Assembly: GCF_000331005.1 (NCBI RefSeq)
Contig: NZ_AEJB01000508.1
Coordinates: forward strand, 1 to 61,231
Length of the DNA stretch: 61,231 nt
Direction: 5' to 3'
Source of the DNA: Streptomyces turgidiscabies Car8
Lineage (GTDB): Bacteria > Actinomycetota > Actinomycetes > Streptomycetales > Streptomycetaceae
Of this stretch, positions 8,162-17,046 are shown piece by piece. Position 1 is the first letter of the stretch, and every line of letters starts with the position of its first letter. The notes beneath the pieces were generated by a model. It did not search any database. It saw only the letters and a program-made list of their open reading frames with translations, and was not told where the DNA came from. Both the position numbers and the translations under genes were made by a program.

Positions 8162-10315
8162 ATGACACAGCCGTTCGTACTCCCGCACTTCTACATGCCG
8201 TATCCCGCGCGCCTGAACCCGCATCTGGACGAGGCACGCGCCCATTCGACCGTCTGGGCACGGGAGATGGGAATGCTGGAGGGCTCGGGCGTCTGGGAGC
8301 AGTCCGACCTCGACGCGCACGACTACGGGTTGCTGTGCGCCTACACGCACCCCGACTGCGACGGCGCCGCCCTCTCGCTCATCACCGACTGGTACGTGTG
8401 GGTGTTCTTCTTCGACGACCACTTCCTGGAGGTCTTCAAGCGCAGCCAGGACCGGGACGGCGGCAAGGCCTATCTGGACCGGCTGCCCCTGTTCATGCCG
8501 CTCGACCTCTCGACCCCCGTGCCCGAGCCGCAGAATCCGGTGGAGGCGGGCCTCGCCGACCTGTGGGCGCGCACCGTACCGGCGATGTCCGTGGACTGGC
8601 GCCGGCGGTTCGCCGTCGCCACCGAGCATCTGCTCAACGAGTCGATGTGGGAACTGTCCAACATCAACGAGGGGCGGATCTCCAACCCTGTCGAGTACAT
8701 CGAGATGCGCCGCAAGGTCGGCGGCGCGCCCTGGTCGGCGGGGCTCGTCGAGTACGCGACCGCCGAAGTGCCCGCGTCCGTCGCGGAGTCGAGGCCGCTG
8801 AGGGTACTGATGGAGACCTTCTCGGACGGCGTCCACCTGCGCAACGACCTGTTCTCCTACCAGCGGGAGGTCGAGGACGAGGGCGAACTGAGCAACGGCG
8901 TGCTCGTGTTGGAGACCTTCTTCGGGTGCACCACCCAGGAGGCCGCCGAGACGGTCAACGACATCCTCACCTCACGGCTCCACCAGTTCGAGCACACCGC
9001 GCTCACCGAGGTGCCCGGGCTCGCCCTGGTGAAGGGCCTCACGCCGGACCAGGTCGCCGCGGTGGCCGCGTACACGCAAGGACTGCAGGACTGGCAGTCC
9101 GGCGGCCACGAGTGGCACCTGCGCTCAAGCCGCTACATGAACGAAGGCGCCCTGGAGGAGTCGCGGCCGTTCGCGTTGAGCGGGTTCGGGACGTCCGCCG
9201 CCAACATCGGCGCACTCCTGGCCTCGGCCGGAGCCGAACGGCTGCGCGCCTACACGCACGTGCCCTACCAGAAGGTCGGCCCGTCCCTGCTGCCCGATTT
9301 CTACATGCCGTTCGGGCTCACTCTGAGCCCCCATCTGGACGGCGCCCGGTCCCGCCTCGTCGAGTGGTCGCACGGCATGGGCATCCTCCAGGAGGGTGTC
9401 TGGGACGAGGACAAGCTGGCCGCGGCCGACCTGCCGCTGTGCGCGGCCGGCATCCACCCGGACGCGACGTCCGACGCCCTCGACCTCAGCTCCGCCTGGC
9501 TGGCCTGGGGCACTTACGGCGACGACTACTACCCCCTCGTCTTCGGTCACCGCCGCGACCTGGCCGCGGCTCACCTGTGCACCGAGCGACTCTCCGCCTG
9601 TATGCCCGTCGAGGGCGACGCCTTCCCCGTCCCGGTCAACGGCATGGAACGCGGCCTCATCGACCTGTGGCGGCGTACGACGGTCGGGATGACCCCCGAC
9701 CAACGGCGCACGTTCCGAGCCGCGGTGGACAAGATGACCGAGAGCTGGGTGTGGGAACTGGTCAACCAGACCCAGAACCGCATCCCCGACCCGGTCGACT
9801 ACCTGGAGATGCGCCGCGCCACCTTCGGTTCGGACCTCACGGCGAGTCTGTGCCGCATCGGCCACGGCCGGGCGGTCCCTCCTGAGGTCTACCGCAGCGG
9901 CCCCGTCCGTTCGCTGGAGAACGCGGCCTTCGACTACGGGATGCTCATCAACGACGTCTTCTCCTACCAGAAGGAGATCGAGTACGAGGGTGAGATCCAC
10001 AACGGCATCCTCGTCGTCCAGAACTTCTTCGGCTGCGACTATCCGACCGCGCTCGGCGTCATCCACGATCTGATGACCCAGCGCATGCAGCAGTTCGAAC
10101 ATGTCGCCGCCCATGAATTCCCCGTCATGTACGAGGACTTCAAGCTCACGGAGGAGGCGCGCGCGACCATGGACGGCTATGTGGACGAGCTGCGGAACTG
10201 GCTGGCCGGCATCCTGAACTGGCACCGGCAGGTCCCCCGCTACCAGGCCGACCACCTGGCCCGCAGGTCCCACGGCTTTCTGCCGGACCACAGCTCGGCG
10301 CTGTCGATCCGCTGA
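8162..10315 (+). CDS. geoA: Geosmin synthase (bifunctional germacradienol/geosmin terpene cyclase)
   Basis: 717 residues made of two class I terpene synthase domains. The N-terminal one has the Mg-binding DDHFLE (85-90) and the NSE triad NDLFSYQRE (229-237), and turns farnesyl diphosphate into germacradienol and germacrene D. The C-terminal one has DDYYP (454-458) and NDVFSYQKE (597-605), and converts germacradienol to geosmin with loss of acetone. Both halves start with a matching [HD]FYMP segment, reflecting their internal duplication. Length and motifs agree with S. coelicolor SCO6073. Cytoplasmic and apparently monocistronic; start ATG at 8162. No regulator binding site was recognised upstream. 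Confidence 0.98.
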   Translation: MTQPFVLPHFYMPYPARLNPHLDEARAHSTVWAREMGMLEGSGVWEQSDLDAHDYGLLCAYTHPDCDGAALSLITDWYVWVFFFDDHFLEVFKRSQDRDGGKAYLDRLPLFMPLDLSTPVPEPQNPVEAGLADLWARTVPAMSVDWRRRFAVATEHLLNESMWELSNINEGRISNPVEYIEMRRKVGGAPWSAGLVEYATAEVPASVAESRPLRVLMETFSDGVHLRNDLFSYQREVEDEGELSNGVLVLETFFGCTTQEAAETVNDILTSRLHQFEHTALTEVPGLALVKGLTPDQVAAVAAYTQGLQDWQSGGHEWHLRSSRYMNEGALEESRPFALSGFGTSAANIGALLASAGAERLRAYTHVPYQKVGPSLLPDFYMPFGLTLSPHLDGARSRLVEWSHGMGILQEGVWDEDKLAAADLPLCAAGIHPDATSDALDLSSAWLAWGTYGDDYYPLVFGHRRDLAAAHLCTERLSACMPVEGDAFPVPVNGMERGLIDLWRRTTVGMTPDQRRTFRAAVDKMTESWVWELVNQTQNRIPDPVDYLEMRRATFGSDLTASLCRIGHGRAVPPEVYRSGPVRSLENAAFDYGMLINDVFSYQKEIEYEGEIHNGILVVQNFFGCDYPTALGVIHDLMTQRMQQFEHVAAHEFPVMYEDFKLTEEARATMDGYVDELRNWLAGILNWHRQVPRYQADHLARRSHGFLPDHSSALSIR

Positions 10316-10348
10316 GGACCCCTGGCCCACCGGGTCGGCGGCATGCCA

Positions 10349-10380
10349 GGACGCGGGCCTCCTCAGGGAGGTGCGCGTCC
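10349..10380 (+). terminator. Rho-independent-like hairpin after geosmin synthase
   Basis: Stem GGACGCG/CGCGTCC (7 bp), a 2-nt internal mismatch, then CCTCC/GGAGG (5 bp) around a TCAG loop, 33 nt after the geosmin synthase stop. No T run follows, as is usual in Streptomyces. Confidence 0.65.
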
Positions 10381-10575
10381 GGCGGTGCGCGGGTCGGGAC
10401 GTAGTGGTCCGCGGCGACGAACCGGCCGAGGTTCACCGACGTGGCCGTGGCCCGCGGACAGCGGGACCGGGTTCGGACGCCTATGGCTGCCCATGTCCGA
10501 CGCCCTGTCAGTCTCACTCGTTCGTGGCTCGTGGGGCGCCGGTGCGCCGGGTAGAGCACCTGGCGGAGGCGAACC

Positions 10576-11253
10576 ATGGAACAGACTGCGCTGCGTCCCA
10601 AGCCGATGCCCGGGCAGGAACGGGCAGGTGGCACCACATCCCGTCCGGCCCGGCGCCCACATGCCGCGCGCCGACGTGGCCGACGGCTGGTGACCCTTCT
10701 GTTCGGGTTGTTCGTCGGGACCGTTCTGGTCCTCGCGGGCGTCGGGCTCGGAACGCTCGGCGCCACCGTGATCGGCATGGGCAAACTCGCAGACCTGCAG
10801 CGTCATGCGGGAGGGGACGGGCGGGCCGGGCAGTCGGGGGAGGCGCCGGGCTTCCGGGGCGGGAAGCCTGCCGGGTCCGGTTCCGGGGGCGGGTCCGAGT
10901 CCCGGTCCGAGTCCGGATCCGCGTCGGGTACCGGCCCGTCCAAGTCGCCCTCGGGCGGCGCGAGTCCGGCCCTCTCACCGTCGGCGGTCACCGCGACGCT
11001 CGGTGTCGAGGCCGTGGACGCGGAGAAGGCGGGTGCCCTGGTCGTCGGCGTCCATGTGCCGGGTCCGGGCTACACCGCCGGCCTCGTCCGGGGCGACGTG
11101 CTTCTGGCGTTCGGCGAGACGCGGGTCGACTCGGCGGCCGGTCTCGCCCGGGCGGTCGCCGCCGCCCGACCCGGCACGGAGATCACTGTGACGGTCCGTC
11201 ATGTCGGCGGCGGATACCAGCAGTTGGTGGCGATTCCGGGCATCGTCACCTGA
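10576..11253 (+). CDS. Membrane-anchored PDZ domain protein
   Basis: 225 residues from the ATG at 10576 (GGAGG six bases upstream). An Arg/Pro-rich cytoplasmic N-terminus is followed by one transmembrane helix (about 38-67), a Ser/Gly low-complexity linker (about 79-134) and a PDZ domain (about 135-225) with the VHVPGPGYTAGLVRGDVLLAF carboxylate-loop region written here as VPGPGYTAGL then GDVLLAF. There is no protease domain, so it is not an HtrA enzyme; it probably displays a PDZ module outside the membrane as an adaptor. It ends 10 bp before a convergent phosphoesterase gene. Function unknown. Confidence 0.82.
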   Translation: MEQTALRPKPMPGQERAGGTTSRPARRPHAARRRGRRLVTLLFGLFVGTVLVLAGVGLGTLGATVIGMGKLADLQRHAGGDGRAGQSGEAPGFRGGKPAGSGSGGGSESRSESGSASGTGPSKSPSGGASPALSPSAVTATLGVEAVDAEKAGALVVGVHVPGPGYTAGLVRGDVLLAFGETRVDSAAGLARAVAAARPGTEITVTVRHVGGGYQQLVAIPGIVT

Positions 11254-11263
11254 CCGCCCTCCG

Positions 11264-12019
11264 TCACACCACCACCCTGAAGTGGCTGGTCAGCCGCCCG
11301 GTGTCGTCGAGTATGTGAAAGGCGAGGCCGACCGGCGCGTCCCGGTCGGCGGGCTGCTCGCCCTCCCAGGGCAGCCGGAGGGTCCAGGTCACCCCCGGGC
11401 CGACGAGCAGAGGCCGGCCACCGAAGACCGTGGCCGCCGGCGTGTGCGCGTGACCGGTGATGAGCGCGGCGATCTGGGGCCTGCGCTCCATCAGGGCGGC
11501 CAGGCGCCCGGGTTCGGACAGCCGGTAGGCGTCCGGCAGGGGGTGGTGCAGGGCGACGGGCGGGTGGTGGAAGGCGAGCAGCGCCGGGACGCCGTCGTCC
11601 AGTTCGTCGAGCGTCGACTCGATCCAGTCGTACGTCTCGTCGGCGAGGGCTCCCTCGTCCTCGCCCGGCACGCTGGAGTCGCACATCAGAACGGCGGCGT
11701 CGTCGAAGACGTGCGCGCTGTTGACCGGCTCCTCGGCGGCGGGCAGTCCCAGCAGCGCTTTGCGGTAGGGGGTGCGGCTGTCGTGGTTGCCCGGGCAGGT
11801 GAGGACCGGGAAGGGCGCGTCGCCGGTGCGCAGCCCGAGGAGGTGCGCGGCCTCCTCGTACTCGGCCTCCGTGCCGTGGTCCGCGATGTCCCCGGTCACC
11901 AGCAGGGCGTCGACATGCCCCGGCAGCTCCCACAACCGGTCGCGCACCCGTTCGGCACGCGCCGTGGACCGCGCGGTTCCGTCGAGGTGCAGATCGCTGA
12001 TGTGAGCGAGTACGAGCAT
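11264..12019 (-). CDS. Calcineurin-like metallophosphoesterase (CpdA-like)
   Basis: 251 residues. All five metallophosphoesterase blocks are present in order: DLHLDG near the start, GDIAD, GNHD, a middle FHHPP and GHAHT. Together they form the two-metal site. Closest to cyclic nucleotide phosphodiesterase-like class III enzymes; the true substrate could be another phosphodiester. It is transcribed away from the M24 peptidase gene, and a nest of AT-rich palindromes overlaps its likely promoter (TTGAGC and TTAGAT 18 bp apart on the minus strand), pointing to control by an unidentified repressor. Confidence 0.9.
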   Translation of the reverse strand: MLVLAHISDLHLDGTARSTARAERVRDRLWELPGHVDALLVTGDIADHGTEAEYEEAAHLLGLRTGDAPFPVLTCPGNHDSRTPYRKALLGLPAAEEPVNSAHVFDDAAVLMCDSSVPGEDEGALADETYDWIESTLDELDDGVPALLAFHHPPVALHHPLPDAYRLSEPGRLAALMERRPQIAALITGHAHTPAATVFGGRPLLVGPGVTWTLRLPWEGEQPADRDAPVGLAFHILDDTGRLTSHFRVVV

Positions 12020-12034
12020 GGACTTCCGCCTCCC

Positions 12035-12074
12035 TTAATGGTTATGGCAGATCTAAGCATTAGTTCTAATGGTT
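12035..12074. promoter_or_regulatory. AT-rich nested palindromes, candidate operator
   Basis: Two overlapping inverted repeats, CTAA-GCA-TTAG (12053-12063) and ATTAG-TT-CTAAT (12059-12070), sit between direct repeats of TAATGGTT (12036-12043 and 12067-12074). The pattern is typical of sites for dimeric winged-helix repressors such as MarR. It overlaps the presumed -35/-10 spacer of the metallophosphoesterase promoter. Confidence 0.55.
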
Positions 12075-12210
12075 GCTCAACTCTCATCCGTTAGCAGAAG
12101 GGGTGGGAGGCGAGTGAAGCAGGTGAGGGGAGCCGTCAATCGGCTCGCGCCACCCCGTGCATCCGGGCAGGATGCTGCCCGTAGCCCCTCGCCCTTCCAC
12201 GGAGGCCCGG

Positions 12211-13344
12211 ATGCCAGGCAGCACGCCCGCGCCCTTCACCGCCGACGACTACCGGGCCCGGCTCCGGCGCGCCGCCCGGGCGGCGGAGGACGCGGGGCTC
12301 GCCGGACTCCTCGTGACGCCCGGACCCGACCTCGTCTGGCTCACCGGCTACGCGCCCACCGCGGTCACCGAACGCCTCACCCTGCTGGTACTGGCCGCCG
12401 GGCAGGACCCGGTCCTCGTGGTCCCCGCACTGGAGGCCCCGGACGCGGCACAGGCGCCGGGGGCGCCCGCTCTGGCCCTGAGCGACTGGACCGACGGCAA
12501 GGATCCGTACGCGGCCACCGCCGCCCTCCTCGACGGAGCGGGACGTTTCGGAGTCAGCGACAACGCGTGGGCACTGCACCTGCTGGCACTCCAGACGGCG
12601 CTGCCCCGCAGCTCGTACGTCTCACTCACCGAGGGACTGCCGATGCTGCGCGCGGTGAAGGACGCGGCGGAACTGGCGCGCCTGGCAGCCGCGGGCGCGG
12701 CTGCCGACGCAACGTACGACGAGATCCGGAAGGTTCCCTTCGGCGGACGCCGGGAGAGTGACGTCGCGGGCGAGCTGGCCGGCCTGCTGCGGCGGTTCGG
12801 CCACTCCCAGGTCGACTTCACGATCGTCGCCTCCGGCCCCAACGGCGCGAATCCGCACCACGAGGCCGGCGACCGCGTCATCGAGCACGGCGACATGGTC
12901 GTCCTCGACTTCGGCGGCCTTCTGGACGGCTACGGCTCCGACACCTCCCGCACGGTCCACGTCGGTGAACCGGACGCCGAGCAGCGCAGGGTCCACGACA
13001 TCGTGCGCGAGGCCCAGGAAGCGGGCTTCCGCGCCGTGCGGCCGGGCGCCGCGTGCCAGGACGTCGACCGGGCGGCTCGCGCGGTCATCACCGAGGCCGG
13101 GTACGGCGAGTACTTCATCCACCGCACGGGCCACGGCATCGGCGTCACCACGCATGAACCGCCGTACATGATCGAGGGCGAGGAACGCCCCCTCGTCCCC
13201 GGCATGTGCTTCTCCGTGGAGCCCGGTGTCTACCTGCCCGGGCGCTTCGGCGTACGCATCGAGGACATCGTCACGGTGACCGACGACGGTGCCGGCGGCC
13301 GGCGCCTCAACAACACGACCCGCGAGATGGTCATAGTGGACTGA
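12211..13344 (+). CDS. M24 family Xaa-Pro aminopeptidase/dipeptidase
   Basis: 377 residues from the ATG at 12211 with GGAGG five bases upstream; an upstream in-frame ATG at 12157 lacks a ribosome site. A creatinase-type N-terminal domain (about 1-130) precedes the pita-bread peptidase domain. Metal ligands of M24 are recognisable: Asp in VVLDFGG, Asp in GSDTSRT, His in TGHGIG, Glu in SVEPGVY and Glu in RIEDIV. Cytoplasmic, releasing N-terminal residues before proline or cleaving X-Pro dipeptides. A phosphotransferase gene follows in the same direction after 55 bp, so they may be co-transcribed. Confidence 0.92.
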   Translation: MPGSTPAPFTADDYRARLRRAARAAEDAGLAGLLVTPGPDLVWLTGYAPTAVTERLTLLVLAAGQDPVLVVPALEAPDAAQAPGAPALALSDWTDGKDPYAATAALLDGAGRFGVSDNAWALHLLALQTALPRSSYVSLTEGLPMLRAVKDAAELARLAAAGAAADATYDEIRKVPFGGRRESDVAGELAGLLRRFGHSQVDFTIVASGPNGANPHHEAGDRVIEHGDMVVLDFGGLLDGYGSDTSRTVHVGEPDAEQRRVHDIVREAQEAGFRAVRPGAACQDVDRAARAVITEAGYGEYFIHRTGHGIGVTTHEPPYMIEGEERPLVPGMCFSVEPGVYLPGRFGVRIEDIVTVTDDGAGGRRLNNTTREMVIVD

Positions 13345-13399
13345 CCCCGCACCAGGAGCCCCTTTTCCGCCCCCATCCCCGGACGACAGCGGCGCGATC

Positions 13400-14368
13400 A
13401 TGACCCAGGTACCGACACCCACCGCGGACACGGTCCGCCGACTGGTCCGTTCCCTGCTCGCGGACGGCACCGTCGGCGGGCCTGGCGGTGCGACGGGTAC
13501 CACCGGCCCCGACGTCCGGCCGGCCGACGCGGGCGGGCCGGGCGGCGAGCACTTCACCTGGTGGGTCGGCTCCCGGCACGTGCTGCGCCTGGCCCCCGAC
13601 CGTGAGGCGTCCGCGCGGCTGCGCCGCGAACCGCGCCTGCGCGACCTCGTTCGCCCGCACATCGGCGTCGCCGTCCCCGTCGGCGTGGCACACGGCGAGT
13701 GGGCCGCCGGACTGGCCTACACGCTGGACACCACGGTGCCCGGCGGCTCGGCCGAGGAGCACGACATCTCCGCCGTCGGCGAGGCCGACCTCGCCGCGCT
13801 CCTCACGGGGCTGCGCGAGGTACCCGTACGCCAGGCCGAGACGCTCGGCGTGCCGCGGGTCGGGCCACGCTCCCTGGAGGCGCTGCGCCGGGCCGCCGCC
13901 GCCGCGGCCGAACGCCTCGCCGCGGCCGACGAGTTCGACCCCGTACTGCTGCACCAGCTGACCCCGTCCGCCACCACGCAGCTCGCGGCGCAGGCCGGAA
14001 CCGCGGTCCTCGTCCACCACGATCTGCGGGGCGAGCATCTCGTGGTGAGCGCCGACGGACGGGTGCGCGGTGTCCTCGACTGGATCGGCGCGGTGGTCGG
14101 CGACCCGGCCGAGGACATCGCGGGCCTCGCCCTCGCGGTCGGCTCGCCAGCGGCCGTACGCGCCGCCACCCTCGCCGGCTACGCCGCCCGGCCCTGCCTG
14201 CGTGGTCTGTGGCTCGCCCGCTGCGACACGGTCGTCCGCCTCGCCGAGAGCCTCGCCCGGCGCGACGCGGGCCCACAGTCGCTGCTGAGAGTCCAGCTGC
14301 GGCGCGCGTGGGAGGCGATCCTCCTGGAACGGGTGACGGAGCTGAGGGAGGCGGACGAGGAGGGTTAG
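13400..14368 (+). CDS. Aminoglycoside phosphotransferase-fold kinase
   Basis: 322 residues. The kinase-like fold is shown by the Brenner-type motif VHHDLRGEHLVV and the following GVLDWIGA that supplies the metal-binding Asp. The usual Asn of HxDxxxxN is His here (HHDLRGEH), which may alter metal binding. There is no obvious glycine-rich loop. The family phosphorylates aminoglycosides, macrolides, choline, homoserine or sugars, and substrate cannot be read from sequence. It probably shares a transcript with the M24 peptidase and is convergent with treZ. A resistance role is not supported by the context. Confidence 0.8.
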   Translation: MTQVPTPTADTVRRLVRSLLADGTVGGPGGATGTTGPDVRPADAGGPGGEHFTWWVGSRHVLRLAPDREASARLRREPRLRDLVRPHIGVAVPVGVAHGEWAAGLAYTLDTTVPGGSAEEHDISAVGEADLAALLTGLREVPVRQAETLGVPRVGPRSLEALRRAAAAAAERLAAADEFDPVLLHQLTPSATTQLAAQAGTAVLVHHDLRGEHLVVSADGRVRGVLDWIGAVVGDPAEDIAGLALAVGSPAAVRAATLAGYAARPCLRGLWLARCDTVVRLAESLARRDAGPQSLLRVQLRRAWEAILLERVTELREADEEG

Positions 14369-14439
14369 GGACAGGGGGGTGGGGATGCGGGGGCGCGTAA
14401 ACGCCTACGCAAGCGTCTACGCGAGCGCCTGAGACGCGC

Positions 14440-16185
14440 TCACCCCTGCTCCAGCACCACACAGGACTCCCCGGGGACGTGCAACAACCCGTCCGCGCCC
14501 GGGAGTTCGACCGGCTCCCAGGCGGCCAGCACCCGCGCCCGTCGCGGGCCCAGGGGAATCGCCGCCGGCTTCGGGGCGAGGTTCGCGACCACACGTACGT
14601 CCCCGCGCCGGAAGGCGAGCCAGCGGGCCTCCTCGTCGTAGGCGACCTTGATGTCCGAGAGATCGGGGTCCGTCAGGTCGGGCTGGGCGTGGCGCAGGGC
14701 GATCAGGTCCCGGTACCAGGCCAGCACGCGCGCGTGCGGCTCACGGTCGGGCTCCGACCAGTCGAGGCAGGAGCGGTCGCGGGTCGCCGGGTCCTGGGGG
14801 TCCGGAACGTCCTCCTCGGCCCAGCCGTGCGCCGTGAACTCCCGTCGCCGGCCCCGCCGTACGGCCTCCGCGAGCTCCGCGTCCGTGTGGTCGGTGAAGA
14901 ACTGCCACGGGGTGCCGGCCGCCCACTCCTCGCCCATGAACAGCATCGGTGTGAACGGCCCGGTGAGCATCAGGGCGGCGGCGCAGGCGAGCAGCCCGGG
15001 GGAGAGGGAGGCCGACAGGCGGTCCCCCTGGGCGCGGTTGCCGACCTGGTCGTGGGTCTGGGTGTAGCCGAGCAGCCGGTGCGCGGCGACGCCGGCGCGG
15101 TCGAGCGGGCGGCCGTGCAGACGGCCCCGGAAGGTCGAGTACGTGCCGTCGTGGAAGTAGCCGCCCGTGAGCGTCTTGGCGAGTGCTTCGAACGGGGCCC
15201 GCGCGAAGTCCTCGTAGTAGCCCTGCGCCTCACCGGTCAGTGCGGTGTGCAGGGCGTGGTGGAAGTCGTCGCTCCACTGCGCGTGCAGTCCGAGGCCGCC
15301 GCCCGCGCGCGGGGTGACGATCCGCGGGTCGTTGAGGTCGGACTCGGCGATCAGGAACAGCGGCCGGCCCAGGTCGGCCGCGAGGGCGTCCACGGCCGTC
15401 GACAGCTCCTCCAGGAAGTGGCACGCGCGCGTGTCCCGCAGCGCGTGCACCGCGTCGAGGCGCAGCCCGTCCAGCCGGTAGTCGCGCAGCCAGGCCAGCG
15501 CGCTGCCGAGCAGATACGCGCGCACCTCGTCCGAGCCGGGCGCGTCCAGGTTCACCGCGGACCCCCAGGGCGTCTGGTGCGTGTCCGTGAAGTACGGGCC
15601 GAAGGCGGGCAGATAGTTGCCGGACGGTCCCAGGTGGTTGTGCACGACGTCCAGGACCACACCGAGGCCGAGCGCGTGCGCCCGGTCGACAAAGCGCTTC
15701 AGCGCCTCGGGGCCGCCGTACGGCTCGTGCACGGCCCACAGGGACACCCCCTCGTAGCCCCAGCCGTGCCGACCCGGGAACGGGCACAGCGGCATCAACT
15801 CGATGTGGGTGACGCCCAGTTCCACCAGGTGGCCGAGCCGCTCGGCCGCCGAGTCCAGCGTGCCCTCGGGCGTGTACGTGCCGACGTGCAGCTCGTACAG
15901 GACCGCGCCCGGCAGTGCGCGGCCGGCCCACTCGGTGCGCCAGGTGTGGCGGCCGTGGTCGACGACCGCGCTCAGCCCGTCCGGGCCGTCAGGCTGGCGG
16001 CGGGAGCGCGGGTCGGGCAGCACGGGGCCGTCGTCGACGGCGAAGCCGTAACGCGACCCGTCCACGGCCTCGGCCTCGCCGGACCACCAGCCCGGGCGCT
16101 CCGGATCGCGCTCCAACGCGCGCGTGGCCGAGTCGCACTGGAGCGTCACACGACTTGCCTGCGGTGCCCACACCTCGAAGTGCAC
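14440..16185 (-). CDS. treZ: Malto-oligosyltrehalose trehalohydrolase
   Basis: 581 residues from a GTG at 16185 with AAGGGGAT upstream. An N-terminal beta-sandwich (from MHFEVWAPQA) leads to a GH13 barrel with LGVVLDVVHNHLG, GLRLDAVHAL (catalytic Asp), IAESDLND (acid Glu) and TQTHDQVGNRAQG (third acidic residue). It hydrolyses the maltose-trehalose bond of maltooligosyl trehalose to release trehalose in the cytoplasm, as step two of the TreY-TreZ route. treY and glgX/treX lie 4.3 kb downstream on the same strand, separated by unrelated genes on both strands, so treZ has its own promoter in 16186-16368. Confidence 0.96.
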   Translation of the reverse strand: MHFEVWAPQASRVTLQCDSATRALERDPERPGWWSGEAEAVDGSRYGFAVDDGPVLPDPRSRRQPDGPDGLSAVVDHGRHTWRTEWAGRALPGAVLYELHVGTYTPEGTLDSAAERLGHLVELGVTHIELMPLCPFPGRHGWGYEGVSLWAVHEPYGGPEALKRFVDRAHALGLGVVLDVVHNHLGPSGNYLPAFGPYFTDTHQTPWGSAVNLDAPGSDEVRAYLLGSALAWLRDYRLDGLRLDAVHALRDTRACHFLEELSTAVDALAADLGRPLFLIAESDLNDPRIVTPRAGGGLGLHAQWSDDFHHALHTALTGEAQGYYEDFARAPFEALAKTLTGGYFHDGTYSTFRGRLHGRPLDRAGVAAHRLLGYTQTHDQVGNRAQGDRLSASLSPGLLACAAALMLTGPFTPMLFMGEEWAAGTPWQFFTDHTDAELAEAVRRGRRREFTAHGWAEEDVPDPQDPATRDRSCLDWSEPDREPHARVLAWYRDLIALRHAQPDLTDPDLSDIKVAYDEEARWLAFRRGDVRVVANLAPKPAAIPLGPRRARVLAAWEPVELPGADGLLHVPGESCVVLEQG

Positions 16186-16368
16186 GGACGGATCCCCTTA
16201 CTCTGCCGAGCGGTGCTCACCGGGAGGTAGCCCGTCCCATGGTGCTTCAAACGCCGACGCCCCGCGCTCGCATCCTCTCGTTTGCCTGAGGTGTCGTCAG
16301 GCCGGCCCGCGGAGCACCCGTTTCTGCGTTGTGTGGACACCCCGGGCGCGCTGCCCGACAATCACGAA

Positions 16369-16920
16369 GTGACATCGTCCTTCGAGTTCCACACGTACCC
16401 GGCGCGCCTCTCCGACGCGGAGCGCGACCGGGCGCTGAAGGCACTCCGCGACGGGGTCGCTCTGGGGCGGCTCTCGCACGACACGTTCATCCGGCGCATG
16501 GAACTGGCGCTGGTCGCGCGGCGGTCCGACGAACTGGCCCTCCTCACCGCCGACCTGCCCACCGAGAACCGGCTCTCCCGCCTGGTGTTCGGGACGGTCG
16601 AAGCGGTCTCCGGCTTCACGGTACGGCTGCGCCGGGCCTGGCAGTCCGAGCGGCTCCCCAAGCTGCTCCTGCCCCATCCCGGCAACGGCCACCCCCTGCG
16701 CATAGGGCGCGACCCCGCCAACGGTCTGCGCCTCACCCACGAGACGGTCTCGCGCGTCCACGCCGAACTCCGGCACCAGGGTGGCCTGTGGGTGCTGCGC
16801 GACCTCGGCTCGACCAACGGCACGACGGTGAACGGGCGTCGTGTGATCGGTGCGGCCGTCGTCCGCGACGGCGACCAGATCGGCTTCGGGCACATGGCGT
16901 TCCGCCTCTCGGCGGAGTGA
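16369..16920 (+). CDS. DUF1707-FHA domain protein
   Basis: 183 residues from a GTG at 16369; an in-frame start at 16282 is possible but adds residues unlike the family. The N-terminal DUF1707 (about 12-63) has the hallmark RLSDAERDRALKALRDG and RLSHDTFIRRM. A C-terminal FHA domain (about 95-180) carries RIGRDPANGL, VSRVHAEL and LGSTNGTTVNG, the phosphothreonine-binding residues. FHA proteins read Ser/Thr kinase signals. There is no transmembrane segment, so it is likely cytoplasmic. No kinase gene is nearby. Ribosome site is weak, so the transcript may be leaderless. Confidence 0.88.
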   Translation: MTSSFEFHTYPARLSDAERDRALKALRDGVALGRLSHDTFIRRMELALVARRSDELALLTADLPTENRLSRLVFGTVEAVSGFTVRLRRAWQSERLPKLLLPHPGNGHPLRIGRDPANGLRLTHETVSRVHAELRHQGGLWVLRDLGSTNGTTVNGRRVIGAAVVRDGDQIGFGHMAFRLSAE

Positions 16921-17046
16921 CAGCGCTTGCCATGCCCCTGCTCCGGCGGGAGCGATTCACTTTGCGTGCCGTGGTGTTGACGTAACCTCCGAGTCGTGAC
17001 TGACTGTGCGTGCGCCATGCACACCAAGTGAACCGACGGCCCCGCT

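Noticed and set aside
8044..9885. A 613-codon plus-strand frame overlapping geosmin synthase
   Set aside because: Arg/Pro/Ala-rich shadow in another frame; geosmin synthase motifs are all in the frame from 8162.
10576..11253. HtrA/DegP protease call for the PDZ protein
   Set aside because: There is no trypsin-like domain or catalytic triad; only a membrane anchor, linker and PDZ module are present.
12157..12210. Upstream start for the M24 peptidase
   Set aside because: No ribosome site, while GGAGG precedes the ATG at 12211 at ideal distance.
13400..14368. Aminoglycoside resistance gene
   Set aside because: Only the kinase fold is supported; the Brenner motif is altered and the neighbours are metabolic.
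14479..16230. A 583-codon frame opposite treZ
   Set aside because: No recognisable fold, Val/Gln/Arg-rich, and treZ is certain.
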